Shown piece after piece: positions 33,420 through 41,337 of a stretch of DNA of 64,000 nucleotides. The position numbers were made by a program, and so were the translations under genes. How positions within the stretch are numbered: the first letter of the stretch is position 1; each line of letters opens with the position of its first letter. The notes under the pieces are model-generated. The model was not told the DNA's origin. It did no database searches and saw nothing but the letters and a program-made list of their open reading frames with translations. This DNA is from Collinsella aerofaciens (GTDB taxonomy: Bacteria > Actinomycetota > Coriobacteriia > Coriobacteriales > Coriobacteriaceae): NCBI RefSeq assembly GCF_015558785.1, contig NZ_JADMOP010000003.1, positions 62,001 to 126,000 of the forward strand, written 5' to 3'.

Positions 33420-34819
33420 TTAACGGTCGTTTCGTTGCCGATATGAAGTCGCCCCGCACCCCCGATAACGAGGAGCCGGCTGCCGAGCGCGCCTGCGACT
33501 TCCGCCCCGTCGACAAGGGCTTCACCGAGGAGATGGCGCTGGCCGAGGCCGAGCGCTGCCTCAACTGCAAGAAGCCGTTCTGTGTTGAGGGCTGCCCTGT
33601 CAACATCAACATCCCCCGCTTTATCGAGCAGATCCGCGAGAAGGACTTCGGCGGCGCTCTCGATACCATCCGCGAGGACTCCATGCTTCCCGCCATCTGC
33701 GGCCGCGTCTGCCCGCAGGAGAACCAGTGCGAGGGCAAGTGCATCCGTGGCAAGAAGTCCGAGCCCGTGGCCATCGGCCAGCTCGAGCGCTTCCTGGGTG
33801 ATCGCCCCGAGCTCGCCTCCACGCCCAAGATGGCTCCCAAGAACGGCAAGAAGGTCGCCGTCGTCGGCTCCGGCCCGTCCGGCATCACCTGCGCCGGCGA
33901 GCTCGCCCGTAACGGCTTTGACGTTACCGTCTTTGAGGCCTTCTTCACCGGCGGCGGCGTGCTGGTCTACGGCATCCCCGAGTTCCGTCTGCCCAAGGCG
34001 GTCGTCAAGCGCGAGATTGACGGCCTGGAGGACATGGGCGTCAAGTTTGAGTACAACTCCGTCGTGGGCAACATGGCCACGGCCGAGGAGCTGTTCGAGC
34101 AGGGCTTCGACGCCATCTACGTGGCGACCGGCGCTGGCCTGCCCAAGTTCCTCAACGTCCCCGGCGAGAACCTGCCCAACGTCTTCTTCGCTAACGAGTA
34201 CCTCACCCGCGTGAACCTGATGAAGGCCAACAAGTTCCCCGAGTACGACACCCCCACCAAGCACGGCAAGAACGTCGTCGTCTTTGGTGGCGGCAACGTG
34301 GCTATGGACGCCGTCCGTACCGCCAAGCGCCTGGGCGCCGAGCACGCCATCATCGCCTACCGTCGTACCGAGGACGAGATGCCCTGCCGTCGCGCCGAGC
34401 TGCACCATGCTAAGGCCGAGGGCGTCGAGGTTCTGCCGCTCGTCTCCCCGCTCGAGTTTGTCGCTGGCGAGGACGGCTCCGTGTGCGCCGTCAAGGTCCA
34501 GAAGATGGAGCTCGGCGAGCCTGACGAGTCCGGCCGTCGTCGCCCGGTGCCCATCGAGGGCGCCATCGAGGAGATCCCCTGCGACGTCGCGATCTCGGCT
34601 ATCGGCACCAACGCCAACCCCTTCGCAAAGAAGATCGGCGGCAAGATGGAGCTCAACAAGTGGGGCTACATCGTCGCCGACGAGGAGACCGGCCAGACCA
34701 CCGATCCCCGCATCTGGGCTGGCGGCGACATCGTCACCGGTGCCGCTACGGTCATTCTGGCGATGGGCGCCGGCAAGAAGGCCGCCGCTTCCATCACCAA
34801 GAGCCTGCTGGGCGAGTAA
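33410..34819 (+). CDS. NfnB-type NADPH-binding Fe-S flavoprotein (GltA/GltD-like)
   Basis: A 469-residue subunit. N-terminal Cys clusters CLNCKKPFCVEGCPVNI and CGRVCPQENQCEGKC hold two [4Fe-4S] centres. FAD (VVGSGPSGITCAGELA) and NADPH (VFGGGNVAMDA) motifs follow, and WAGGDIVTGAATV closes the FAD site. This is the family shared by the GltD glutamate synthase subunit and NfnB. The adjacent NfnA partner and the absence of a GltB large subunit favour NfnB. A strong terminator follows. Confidence 0.87.
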   Translation: MPLVNGRFVADMKSPRTPDNEEPAAERACDFRPVDKGFTEEMALAEAERCLNCKKPFCVEGCPVNINIPRFIEQIREKDFGGALDTIREDSMLPAICGRVCPQENQCEGKCIRGKKSEPVAIGQLERFLGDRPELASTPKMAPKNGKKVAVVGSGPSGITCAGELARNGFDVTVFEAFFTGGGVLVYGIPEFRLPKAVVKREIDGLEDMGVKFEYNSVVGNMATAEELFEQGFDAIYVATGAGLPKFLNVPGENLPNVFFANEYLTRVNLMKANKFPEYDTPTKHGKNVVVFGGGNVAMDAVRTAKRLGAEHAIIAYRRTEDEMPCRRAELHHAKAEGVEVLPLVSPLEFVAGEDGSVCAVKVQKMELGEPDESGRRRPVPIEGAIEEIPCDVAISAIGTNANPFAKKIGGKMELNKWGYIVADEETGQTTDPRIWAGGDIVTGAATVILAMGAGKKAAASITKSLLGE

Positions 34820-34847
34820 TCACCCGCAGCGCTAGCCACCAAACGGC

Positions 34848-34885
34848 AAAGTCCCCGTCGAGCACACGCCCGGCGGGGACTTTTT
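34848..34885 (+). terminator. Rho-independent terminator of nfnAB
   Basis: AAAGTCCCCG (34848-34857) pairs with CGGGGACTTT (34874-34883), followed by further Ts. Confidence 0.85.
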
Positions 34886-34900
34886 CTATGCCGGCCGCCC

Positions 34901-34939
34901 AAACCACCACAAAGGTGCCTGTCCCCTTTGTGGTGGTTT
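34901..34939. repeat. GGGAC-core palindromic element (CCACCACAAAG arms)
   Basis: AAACCACCACAAAG (34901-34914) pairs perfectly with CTTTGTGGTGGTTT (34926-34939). On the minus strand the loop region reads GGGACAGGCAC. It lies 8 bases after the stop of the cytidylate-kinase-like gene. Confidence 0.85.
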
Positions 34940-34946
34940 CAACTGG

Positions 34947-35570
34947 TTAGCCTTCGAGTTGGGCCACCTTGTAGCGGTAGGCTGCGGCGATGACGTCCTT
35001 GCAGCCTTCGCGGCCCAGCTTGGCGCGGTTGACGACGATGTCTTTACCGCTCGTCATCTTCCACTTGCCGGCGCTATAGCGCTTATAGAACGCCTCGCGC
35101 GCCTTCTGCTGCTGTTTGACCAGCTTGGCGCCCTTCTTTTTGTTAAGGCCACGCTTCTTGCGCACAATCTCGACGCGGTCCTCAAAGGGTGCGGTCACCA
35201 ACACGGCAATGTGGTTGGGGTTGTTGCGCAGCAGGTAATCGGACAGACGGCCTTCGATAATGCAGCTCTCGGTCTCGCCCAGATCCAAAATCACCTGGCT
35301 CATCTTTTGGAACAACTTATCCGAGTACGAACGCGCATCGTAGCGGTCGGGCAGAAACGCCATGTTCTCCACGGCCAGACGCTCATCATAGGCGGCCATC
35401 TTATCAAGCGACTCGCCCGCGCGCAGCGACGCACGTACCAGCAGCTCGTTATCGTACAGCGGAATCCCCAACTCGTCGGCAAGCATGCGGCCAATCTCGT
35501 GACCCTCGGCGCCAAAGTCGCGCGCGATGGTAATGACCACAGGATTCTTCTTATTCTCCAGATCGCTCAT
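34947..35570 (-). CDS. Cytidylate-kinase-like P-loop protein
   Basis: A 207-residue protein of the cytidylate-kinase-like family. It begins VVITIARDFGAEGHEIGR, where the P-loop glycines are modified compared with true Cmk. It contains CIIEGRLSDYLLRN, VTAPFEDRVEIVRKKRGL and a lysine-rich KKKGAKLVKQQQK segment. The substrate is unknown. AAAGGA precedes the chosen ATG by six bases. It follows the amino-acid ABC operon on the same strand, separated by a palindromic element, and may be co-transcribed. Confidence 0.75.
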   Translation of the reverse strand: MSDLENKKNPVVITIARDFGAEGHEIGRMLADELGIPLYDNELLVRASLRAGESLDKMAAYDERLAVENMAFLPDRYDARSYSDKLFQKMSQVILDLGETESCIIEGRLSDYLLRNNPNHIAVLVTAPFEDRVEIVRKKRGLNKKKGAKLVKQQQKAREAFYKRYSAGKWKMTSGKDIVVNRAKLGREGCKDVIAAAYRYKVAQLEG

Positions 35571-35586
35571 CGCGATTCCTTTCTCT

Positions 35587-35617
35587 ATGTGACAAAGGGG
35601 CTGTCCCTTTGCCACAT
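35587..35617. repeat. GGGAC-core palindromic element (ATGTGRCAAAG arms)
   Basis: ATGTGACAAAG (35587-35597) pairs with CTTTGCCACAT (35607-35617), one mismatch. The minus-strand core is AAAGGGACAGCCCCTTT. It ends two bases before the permease stop codon. Confidence 0.85.
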
Positions 35618-35618
35618 T

Positions 35619-36257
35619 CTACGCTGCCACCATTCGCCTCTGATATGCGCGAACCAGCAACGAGATGCCAAAGTTGAGCACAAAGTACATCGCAAACACC
35701 AGGCCGTAGAGCATGAGCACCTGCGACAGGTCGATCGCGTGGGCCATCACGACATTTGCCGCGTACATGAGCTCGGCCACGTTAATGCCCGAAAGATACG
35801 AGCTGTCCTTGATGACGGTCGTGCACTGGCTAAACAGCGCCGGAATGATCGTCTTAAATGTCTGCGGCAGAATAATGTAGCGCATGGTGGCAAAGAAGCC
35901 GAAGCCCTGGCTCTGCGCTGCCTCAAACTGGCCGCGCGGAATCGAGTTGAGGCCGCCGCGCACAATCTCGGCCATAACAGCGCTGGTAAACAGCGTAAAG
36001 GCGATGGTCGAAATCACAATGTCCAAACCCTGCACTGTAAAGTAGATAAACAGGATCCACAGCAGGTTCGGCGTGCAACGGAACAGCTCGATATAGGCGC
36101 TCACCAAAATACGGAATGGGCGGGGCGCATAGCTCTTAACGAGCGCCAGCACCGTGCCAAAGATGAGCGAGAAAAAGATCGACAGCGCCGAGATCTCGAT
36201 CGTCTTAACAAAGCCGCCCCAAATGTAGAGCAGGTTGGTCGCGTTGAAGATTTCCAT
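35619..36257 (-). CDS. Polar amino-acid ABC transporter permease 2
   Basis: A 212-residue permease of the HisM/GlnP type. It has about five helices and the EAA coupling loop EIVRGGLNSIPRGQFEAAQS followed by GFGFF. It follows the other permease by 3 bases, so the two form the heterodimeric channel. It should import a polar amino acid with the binding protein and ATPase upstream. Confidence 0.9.
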   Translation of the reverse strand: MEIFNATNLLYIWGGFVKTIEISALSIFFSLIFGTVLALVKSYAPRPFRILVSAYIELFRCTPNLLWILFIYFTVQGLDIVISTIAFTLFTSAVMAEIVRGGLNSIPRGQFEAAQSQGFGFFATMRYIILPQTFKTIIPALFSQCTTVIKDSSYLSGINVAELMYAANVVMAHAIDLSQVLMLYGLVFAMYFVLNFGISLLVRAYQRRMVAA

Positions 36258-36260
36258 GCG

Positions 36261-37007
36261 CTAGGCCTCCTCTACGTTGTCGAGCCCCAGCTCGGCCAGG
36301 CTCACGCCGTGCGGACGCTCCTTGGAGCGGCGCTCGAGCCACTGCACCAGCATGGCGAGCGGAAAGCAGATGATGAAGTACATAAGGCAGCAGACGATGT
36401 ATCCCTGCAGGTAACCGTACAGACTCACAAAGTTGTCGGAACGGTACATAAGGTCGCCGCCGGCCACAAGCGCCAGCACCGACGTGTTCTTGACCAGGTT
36501 GAGCGCCTGGTTACACAGCGGCGGCAGAATGATCTTAAACGTCTGGGGCAGCACGATGTACCAGTACGCCTGCGCACGGGTGAAGCCCTGGCTCTGGGCC
36601 GCCTCCATCTGACCGCGCGGCACCGCTTCGATACCAGTGCGGATGACCTCCGAAATGTAGGCCGCGTGATACAGGCCCACGCCCAAGAAGCCCAGCACGA
36701 ACGGTGCGATGCGCACCGGCTGGTCGGCACCGGTTATGGCCTGCAAAAACTGCGGACCGGCCATGTACATAAAGAGCACCTGCACGGGCAACGGGGTGTT
36801 CTGGTAAAACTCCACGTACACGCGGCTTATGACGCGCAGCACGCGCGAGCGAGTGGTAGAGAACACGCCCAGCAGCGTGCCCAGCACCAGCGACAGCAGC
36901 AGACCGGCAACGACTACCTGTAGCGTCACGCCAAAGCCCTCCCAGAAGGGCCCCATGTTTTGAAATGTCGTCGACCAACGGTCGGCGTCAAATAATCCTT
37001 CGAGCAT
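36261..37007 (-). CDS. Polar amino-acid ABC transporter permease 1
   Basis: A 248-residue permease of the same family, with a longer N-terminal region and the EAA loop EVIRTGIEAVPRGQMEAAQS. It has about five membrane helices. GGAAGGA precedes the ATG by five bases. It sits between the substrate-binding protein and permease 2 in a four-gene operon. Confidence 0.9.
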   Translation of the reverse strand: MLEGLFDADRWSTTFQNMGPFWEGFGVTLQVVVAGLLLSLVLGTLLGVFSTTRSRVLRVISRVYVEFYQNTPLPVQVLFMYMAGPQFLQAITGADQPVRIAPFVLGFLGVGLYHAAYISEVIRTGIEAVPRGQMEAAQSQGFTRAQAYWYIVLPQTFKIILPPLCNQALNLVKNTSVLALVAGGDLMYRSDNFVSLYGYLQGYIVCCLMYFIICFPLAMLVQWLERRSKERPHGVSLAELGLDNVEEA

Positions 37008-37032
37008 TTGATTCCTTCCTTGGACGATGTGC

Positions 37033-37908
37033 CTATACAAGACCCCAGGTCTTGACCTCTTGGTCGAGCCAGCCGTCGGCCAGGCGATCGCAAATCACCT
37101 GATCGACCACGGCCGAAAGGTCGCAGCCCTTCTTGGTCGCCACGCCGTAGCCCTGCTCGCCAAACTTGACCTCGGGCTGCAACAACTCAACGGTCTCGTT
37201 CATGTAGCCGGCCAGCGTGGAGCGGTCCATGGCAAAGACGTCGATATTGCCGGCGTCGAGCGAACTCTTGATGATGGGGTAGCCGCTAAATGCCCTAAAC
37301 TCGGGCTTACAGCTAAAGCCGTTGTCCTTGATCATCTGCTCGATCAGGCCCTGCGTGGTGGCACCCTGGCTCACACCAATGACCTTGCCGTCCAGGTCCT
37401 CAATCGAGGTAAAGCCCGAACGCTTCTTGACCATGAGTCCCACGTAGTCGGTGCGGTACGGCGTCGAGAAATCCCAGCTCTTCTTGCGCTCGTCGGTGAT
37501 GGTGTAGGTCGCCGCGACCACGTCGAGTTGGCCGTTATCGATCAGCGGGCCGCGTGTCTTGGGCGTTACGTCGGTAAACTCGACAAGCTCCTGGGCGCGG
37601 GCCTCCTTGTAGCTCACGCCAAAGACGGCAGCGGCGATCTGGTAGCACAAATCGACCTCCATGCCCTCAAAGCGGCCCTTGGCGGTGTCGTAATAGCCGT
37701 AGCCGGGAACGTCCTTCTTAACGCCGGCATTCAGATGGCCACGCGACTTAATGGCCGCAAGCTTAGACCCCTTGTCGGAGTCCTCGCCGCTGGTGGAGTT
37801 GCCGCAACCGGCAAGCGCGATCCCCGTCAGCGCAAGCATACCGGCGCCCGCCAGCTGCAAAAAGTGACGGCGCGACACGGCCGTCCTCGTCATATCCGTC
37901 ATGTCCAT
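37033..37908 (-). CDS. Amino-acid ABC transporter substrate-binding lipoprotein
   Basis: A 291-residue family 3 binding protein. The N terminus carries a twin-arginine motif (SRRHFLQLAG) and a lipobox LALAGC (reading IALAGC), so it is probably exported by Tat and lipid-anchored. The mature part shows the family's FEGMEVDLCYQIAAAVFG, DVVAATYTITDERK and DFSTPYRTDYVG. Ligand is likely Glu/Gln/Asp or similar. The exact start among several close ATG/GTG codons is uncertain. It lies 8 bases after the ATPase gene. Confidence 0.9.
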   Translation of the reverse strand: MDMTDMTRTAVSRRHFLQLAGAGMLALTGIALAGCGNSTSGEDSDKGSKLAAIKSRGHLNAGVKKDVPGYGYYDTAKGRFEGMEVDLCYQIAAAVFGVSYKEARAQELVEFTDVTPKTRGPLIDNGQLDVVAATYTITDERKKSWDFSTPYRTDYVGLMVKKRSGFTSIEDLDGKVIGVSQGATTQGLIEQMIKDNGFSCKPEFRAFSGYPIIKSSLDAGNIDVFAMDRSTLAGYMNETVELLQPEVKFGEQGYGVATKKGCDLSAVVDQVICDRLADGWLDQEVKTWGLV

Positions 37909-37916
37909 CACCGCGC

Positions 37917-38648
37917 CTAGTGCAGAATCTTGGACAGGAACTCGCGGCAGCGCGGGTTCTCGGGGTTATCGAAGAAGTGCTCGGGCGTGCCCTCCTCCAG
38001 AATGCGGCCGTCCTCCATAAAGATGACGCGGTCGGCCACCTGACGCGCAAAACCCATCTCGTGCGTCACGCAGATCATGGTGATGTCCTCCTGCGCGAGC
38101 TCAATCATAACGTCCAGAACCTCCTGGACCATCTCGGGGTCGAGCGCCGAGGTCGGTTCGTCAAACAGGATGATGGGCTGCTTGGTGCACAGGGCGCGGG
38201 CGATGGCGATGCGCTGCTGCTGACCGCCCGAGAGATTCTGCGGATACTCGCCGGCCTTATGCGCCATGCCAACGCGCTTGAGCGCGGCGATGGCGATCTC
38301 GGTCGCCTCCTCCTTGCTCTTCTTTTGCAGCTTGATGGGCGCGAGCGTCAGGTTGCCGAGCACCGTCATGTTGGGATACAGGTTGAACTGCTGAAACACC
38401 ATGGAACTATACTTGCGAGCCATCTCCAGGTGATTCTTTTTGGTGAGCGGCGTACCGTCGATGACGACCTCGCCCGACGTGGGCTCCTCCAGATAATCGA
38501 CGCAACGGATGAGTGTCGACTTACCCGAGCCGGAAGGCCCGATCATTACGAGCTTCTCGCCGCGCTTGACGGTGAGATTGATATCTTTGAGCACATGCAG
38601 GTCGCCAAAGTACTTGTTGAGATGCTTGATCTCGATCATGTCTGCCAT
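37917..38648 (-). CDS. Polar amino-acid ABC transporter ATP-binding protein (GlnQ-like)
   Basis: A 243-residue ATPase. Walker A is [15 protein letters not shown], the Q-loop is [10 protein letters not shown], the signature is [16 protein letters not shown], Walker B is [16 protein letters not shown] and the H-loop is VTHEMGFAR. These match the GlnQ/HisP subfamily closely. It is the first gene of the operon ATPase, binding protein, permease 1, permease 2. Confidence 0.94.
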   Translation of the reverse strand: MADMIEIKHLNKYFGDLHVLKDINLTVKRGEKLVMIGPSGSGKSTLIRCVDYLEEPTSGEVVIDGTPLTKKNHLEMARKYSSMVFQQFNLYPNMTVLGNLTLAPIKLQKKSKEEATEIAIAALKRVGMAHKAGEYPQNLSGGQQQRIAIARALCTKQPIILFDEPTSALDPEMVQEVLDVMIELAQEDITMICVTHEMGFARQVADRVIFMEDGRILEEGTPEHFFDNPENPRCREFLSKILH

Positions 38649-38752
38649 GAATGTCCCTTCCCTGCGTTTACACGAGTTGAACTATTGTACGGAAAGAACC
38701 GCGTTTCCGCAGCCCACACTACATTCCCGTAAAGAACCCGCAACCTTCCACT

Positions 38753-38823
38753 CACTCATTGGGGACGGACTTAAATGAGTGCCTACTCATTGGGCACTCA
38801 TTTAAGTCCGTCCCCAATGAGTG
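38753..38823. repeat. GGGAC-core palindromic element with 31-bp perfect arms
   Basis: CACTCATTGGGGACGGACTT (from 38753) to 38783 pairs perfectly with 38793-38823 over 31 bases around a 9-base loop. The GGGGAC core lies within the arms, so it appears on both strands. Confidence 0.9.
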
Positions 38824-38833
38824 CCCAGCCAGC

Positions 38834-38866
38834 AAAAAGGGGCGCGACCATGACGGCCACGCCCCC
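38834..38866 (-). terminator. Terminator of the yqeY-like gene
   Basis: On the minus strand GGGGGCGTGGCC pairs with GGTCGCGCCCC (one mismatch), followed by TTTTTGC. Confidence 0.75.
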
Positions 38867-38894
38867 TCAACATCAACTATGTACCGCTAGGCCC

Positions 38895-39338
38895 CTATGC
38901 GAGTTTGGCGCCGACGATCTTTGCTGCTGCCGGCTTATCGAAGTTGCCGCCAGTGGCCTTACCCAGAGCGCCCATGACCTGGCCCATCTGCTTCTTGGAC
39001 GTGGCACCCAGCTCGGCGATAACCTGCTCGATCAGGGCCTCGAGCTCCTCGCCCGAAACCTGCGCGGGCAGCAGGCTCTCCAGAATCTTGACCTGCTCGG
39101 TCAGGTTGTCGGTACGCTCCTGGTCGGTACCGGCCTTAATGGACATCTCCAGTGTCTCACTCGTCTGCTTAATCAGACGCTTGATCATGTTGTTGACGTC
39201 TTCCTCGGTCACATCGCGACGCTCGTTGACCTCGATATTCTTCACCTCGGCCTTAACCTGGCGAATGATAGACAGGCGAACCTTGTCCTTGGCCTTCATG
39301 GCCGCAATCATTTCCTTCTGCAGCTCTTCGTTGGTCAT
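38895..39338 (-). CDS. GatB/YqeY domain protein
   Basis: A 147-residue helical protein. It opens TNEELQKEMIAAMKAKDKVR and includes MIKRLIKQTSETLEMS and MGQVMGALGKATGGNFDK, the family's tRNA-binding tail fold. Function in bacteria is not settled; a role in translation or tRNA handling is assumed from the GatB tail homology. Of two ATGs after AGGAGG, the second has the better 8-base spacing. Confidence 0.9.
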   Translation of the reverse strand: MTNEELQKEMIAAMKAKDKVRLSIIRQVKAEVKNIEVNERRDVTEEDVNNMIKRLIKQTSETLEMSIKAGTDQERTDNLTEQVKILESLLPAQVSGEELEALIEQVIAELGATSKKQMGQVMGALGKATGGNFDKPAAAKIVGAKLA

Positions 39339-39392
39339 CTGCATATCCTCCTCAATAGCGTGGGCGGTACTCACGCGTGCACCGCCCCATGA

Positions 39393-40613
39393 TTACTTAG
39401 TCGTCGACGAATCGTCGGTCGAACTCTTGGTGACGCCCTTCAGGCTGACGTTGTACGGCACGTCCTTGGGCATGGGGTTAACGGTGATGTCGGCGTCCTT
39501 CTTGTACTGCTCCAGCCACTCGCTGTACGCAGTGCTTGCCGCCTGCGTCTTCACCACGTTGGAGACGTACTTCTTGATGTCCTTGGGCACCTGCTTAATG
39601 TCATCGACCTGATTATCGACATGGAAGTAGTCGGTGCACTTGATGATGTGATAACCATAGGTCGACTCGACGACGTCGCTCACATCGCCCTTGTTGAGCC
39701 CCTCGAGCGCCGCCTGGTAGCTGTCGACGAAGGTGGTGAGCTTATCCCAGCCCACATCGCCCTTCTTCTCCTTGGAACCGGTGTCCTCGGAGTACTGCTC
39801 AACGGCGTCCTCAAAGCTCAGCTCACCGGAGTTGATCTTGTCCAGGCACTCCTGCGCCTTGGCCTTGGCGGCAGCCTTGTCCTCGTCGGAAGCATCGGAA
39901 TCAGCCTTGATCAGGATGTTCGACGAGCGGCGAGCATCGTTGTAGTTAGACAGGTTCTCGTTGATGTAATCGACGATCTCGCTGTCCTTGGGCTTGCTTG
40001 TGGGCGCTACCGCATCCTTGAGTTTCTGCTGCGCCAGACTCTCCTTGAGCGAATCCTTGTAGGTGTCCTCGGTATAGCCGTAGGTCTTGAGGGTCTTCTT
40101 AAAGGCCTTGGCACCGCCCGCGCTCTTGCACGCGTCCTTCCAAGCCTTCTCGACCTCCTCATCCGACACCGTCACGCCGTTCTCCTTCTGTGCCTGTTGA
40201 AGCAGAATCTGCTGCGTGTAGGAGTCGATGAGTTGCTTGCGGTACTTCTTGGGCGTGAGGTCGTTGTCGACCAGATACTGCGCCCAGTCCTTGTCCTTGG
40301 TGTAGCCGTAGGACGTGCGCATGCTCATGATCTGCTTGGTCACGGTGTCCTCGGTGAGGTTGGTGCCGTTGATAGTAGCAGCAACACCGCCGGTCAGCTT
40401 GTAGCCCGAGGTGTCCTCAGCCCGCGACATAAGGCCGGAGCACGCCATCGCCGAGACGGAAAGCAGCATCGCCAGCACGCCGATGACCACCAGGACGATC
40501 TTGACGGTCTTAGACACGTACGTCTTGCGCTGCTTCTTGCGAGAGCTGGAGGCAGCGCGAGCCTGCTGCTCGGGCGTCGGCGCGGCCTCGGAGTTCTTTT
40601 TCTTATTTGCCAT
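39393..40613 (-). CDS. Membrane-anchored parvulin-type peptidyl-prolyl isomerase (PrsA/SurA-like)
   Basis: A 406-residue extracytoplasmic foldase. A basic N terminus (about 1-32) is followed by one helix (about 33-60), possibly a lipoprotein signal (MACSG). A SurA-N-like chaperone region follows, then a parvulin domain (about 250-360) with AKAQECLDKINSGELSFEDA and VVESTYGYHIIKCTD. Such proteins fold secreted proteins, which fits a cell exporting a giant surface adhesin (inference). AAAGG lies before the ATG; upstream in-frame codons lack a ribosome site. Confidence 0.87.
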   Translation of the reverse strand: MANKKKNSEAAPTPEQQARAASSSRKKQRKTYVSKTVKIVLVVIGVLAMLLSVSAMACSGLMSRAEDTSGYKLTGGVAATINGTNLTEDTVTKQIMSMRTSYGYTKDKDWAQYLVDNDLTPKKYRKQLIDSYTQQILLQQAQKENGVTVSDEEVEKAWKDACKSAGGAKAFKKTLKTYGYTEDTYKDSLKESLAQQKLKDAVAPTSKPKDSEIVDYINENLSNYNDARRSSNILIKADSDASDEDKAAAKAKAQECLDKINSGELSFEDAVEQYSEDTGSKEKKGDVGWDKLTTFVDSYQAALEGLNKGDVSDVVESTYGYHIIKCTDYFHVDNQVDDIKQVPKDIKKYVSNVVKTQAASTAYSEWLEQYKKDADITVNPMPKDVPYNVSLKGVTKSSTDDSSTTK

Positions 40614-40735
40614 AGTCGGCCTTTCGCATAACGAATCGAACAAACGCCATTGTGTCACAACGCGGCCCCCGCGGCACGCTTGGTACATTGGGGGCAGGTT
40701 AATCTGCACCATTTTGGTGCAAAGGGGGCAGATGC

Positions 40736-40829
40736 GGCACTTGGCAGTTGGGGACGTTCTTTATGTGCCGGCAGTTAGGGACAGTCCCCCAAGTGCCGAC
40801 AGAAAAGGAACGTCCCCCAAGTGCCGACT
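40736..40829. repeat. Compound GGGAC-core palindrome (GGCACTTGG arms)
   Basis: GGCACTTGG (from 40737) and GGGGACGTTC pair with GAACGTCCCCCAAGTGCC (about 40808-40825). Between them GTGCCGGCAGTTAGGGACAG pairs with GTCCCCCAAGTGCCG (about 40783-40797), centred on GGGACAGTCCC. So two overlapping elements of the same family are present, 11 bases from the EIIA stop. Confidence 0.85.
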
Positions 40830-40839
40830 CAGCCCCACC

Positions 40840-41307
40840 TTAGAAGTGGCGGCGGATGGCGTCGACCATACCCTGGGGCGTGGTCTGGCCGAGCACGTCG
40901 GCTGCGGCATCGGCGCCCATAAAGATGTTCATGAGCGCTTGCAGGGCCTCGACTTGGCCGCCCGGCTCGGCAATGCCCAGATTGATGACGATCTGCGCCG
41001 GCACCGGAGCGCCCATGCCAGCCATAGCGTTAAATGTCACGGGCGCGGCGGGCTTCACCACCGCGATATAGGGCTTGGCCACAAACCCCGGATCGGTATG
41101 CGGAATGGCAATGTTTGCCGCCGGCATAGCGAGACCCGTGGGATAGGCATCCTCGCGCGTGCGGACGGCATCGAGCCAACCGGATGCAATGTAGCCATGT
41201 GGTGCAAGCTCGCCCTCAAGCCGCGCGAACACCTCATCCGGCGTCGCACACTCCCAATCAAAAAACACCAACTCAGGCGTAAACAGCGCTTCGTTATTAC
41301 CAGACAT
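40840..41307 (-). CDS. PTS EIIA component (fructose/galactitol-type, PTS_EIIA_2)
   Basis: A 155-residue phosphocarrier domain. The phosphorylated His lies in NIAIPHTDP, the characteristic loop of GatA/FruA-type EIIA. AGGAGG is six bases before the chosen ATG. No EIIB or EIIC of the same class is adjacent, so it may serve a distant transporter or regulation. It is unrelated in fold to the mannose-family IIB/C/D genes at 53.6-55.7 kb. Confidence 0.87.
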   Translation of the reverse strand: MSGNNEALFTPELVFFDWECATPDEVFARLEGELAPHGYIASGWLDAVRTREDAYPTGLAMPAANIAIPHTDPGFVAKPYIAVVKPAAPVTFNAMAGMGAPVPAQIVINLGIAEPGGQVEALQALMNIFMGADAAADVLGQTTPQGMVDAIRRHF

Positions 41308-41337
41308 AAGCCGCCTCCTTCTTTTCATTCCCTGTCT

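Noticed and set aside
33410-34819. Glutamate synthase small subunit
   Set aside because: The family signature is shared with GltD, but the overlapping NfnA-type gene and the absence of GltB favour an Nfn-type enzyme.
40840-41307. EIIA partner for the mannose-family PTS at 53.6-55.7 kb
   Set aside because: Its IPH motif belongs to the fructose/galactitol-type fold, which does not normally serve mannose-family IIB proteins, and it is 12 kb away.
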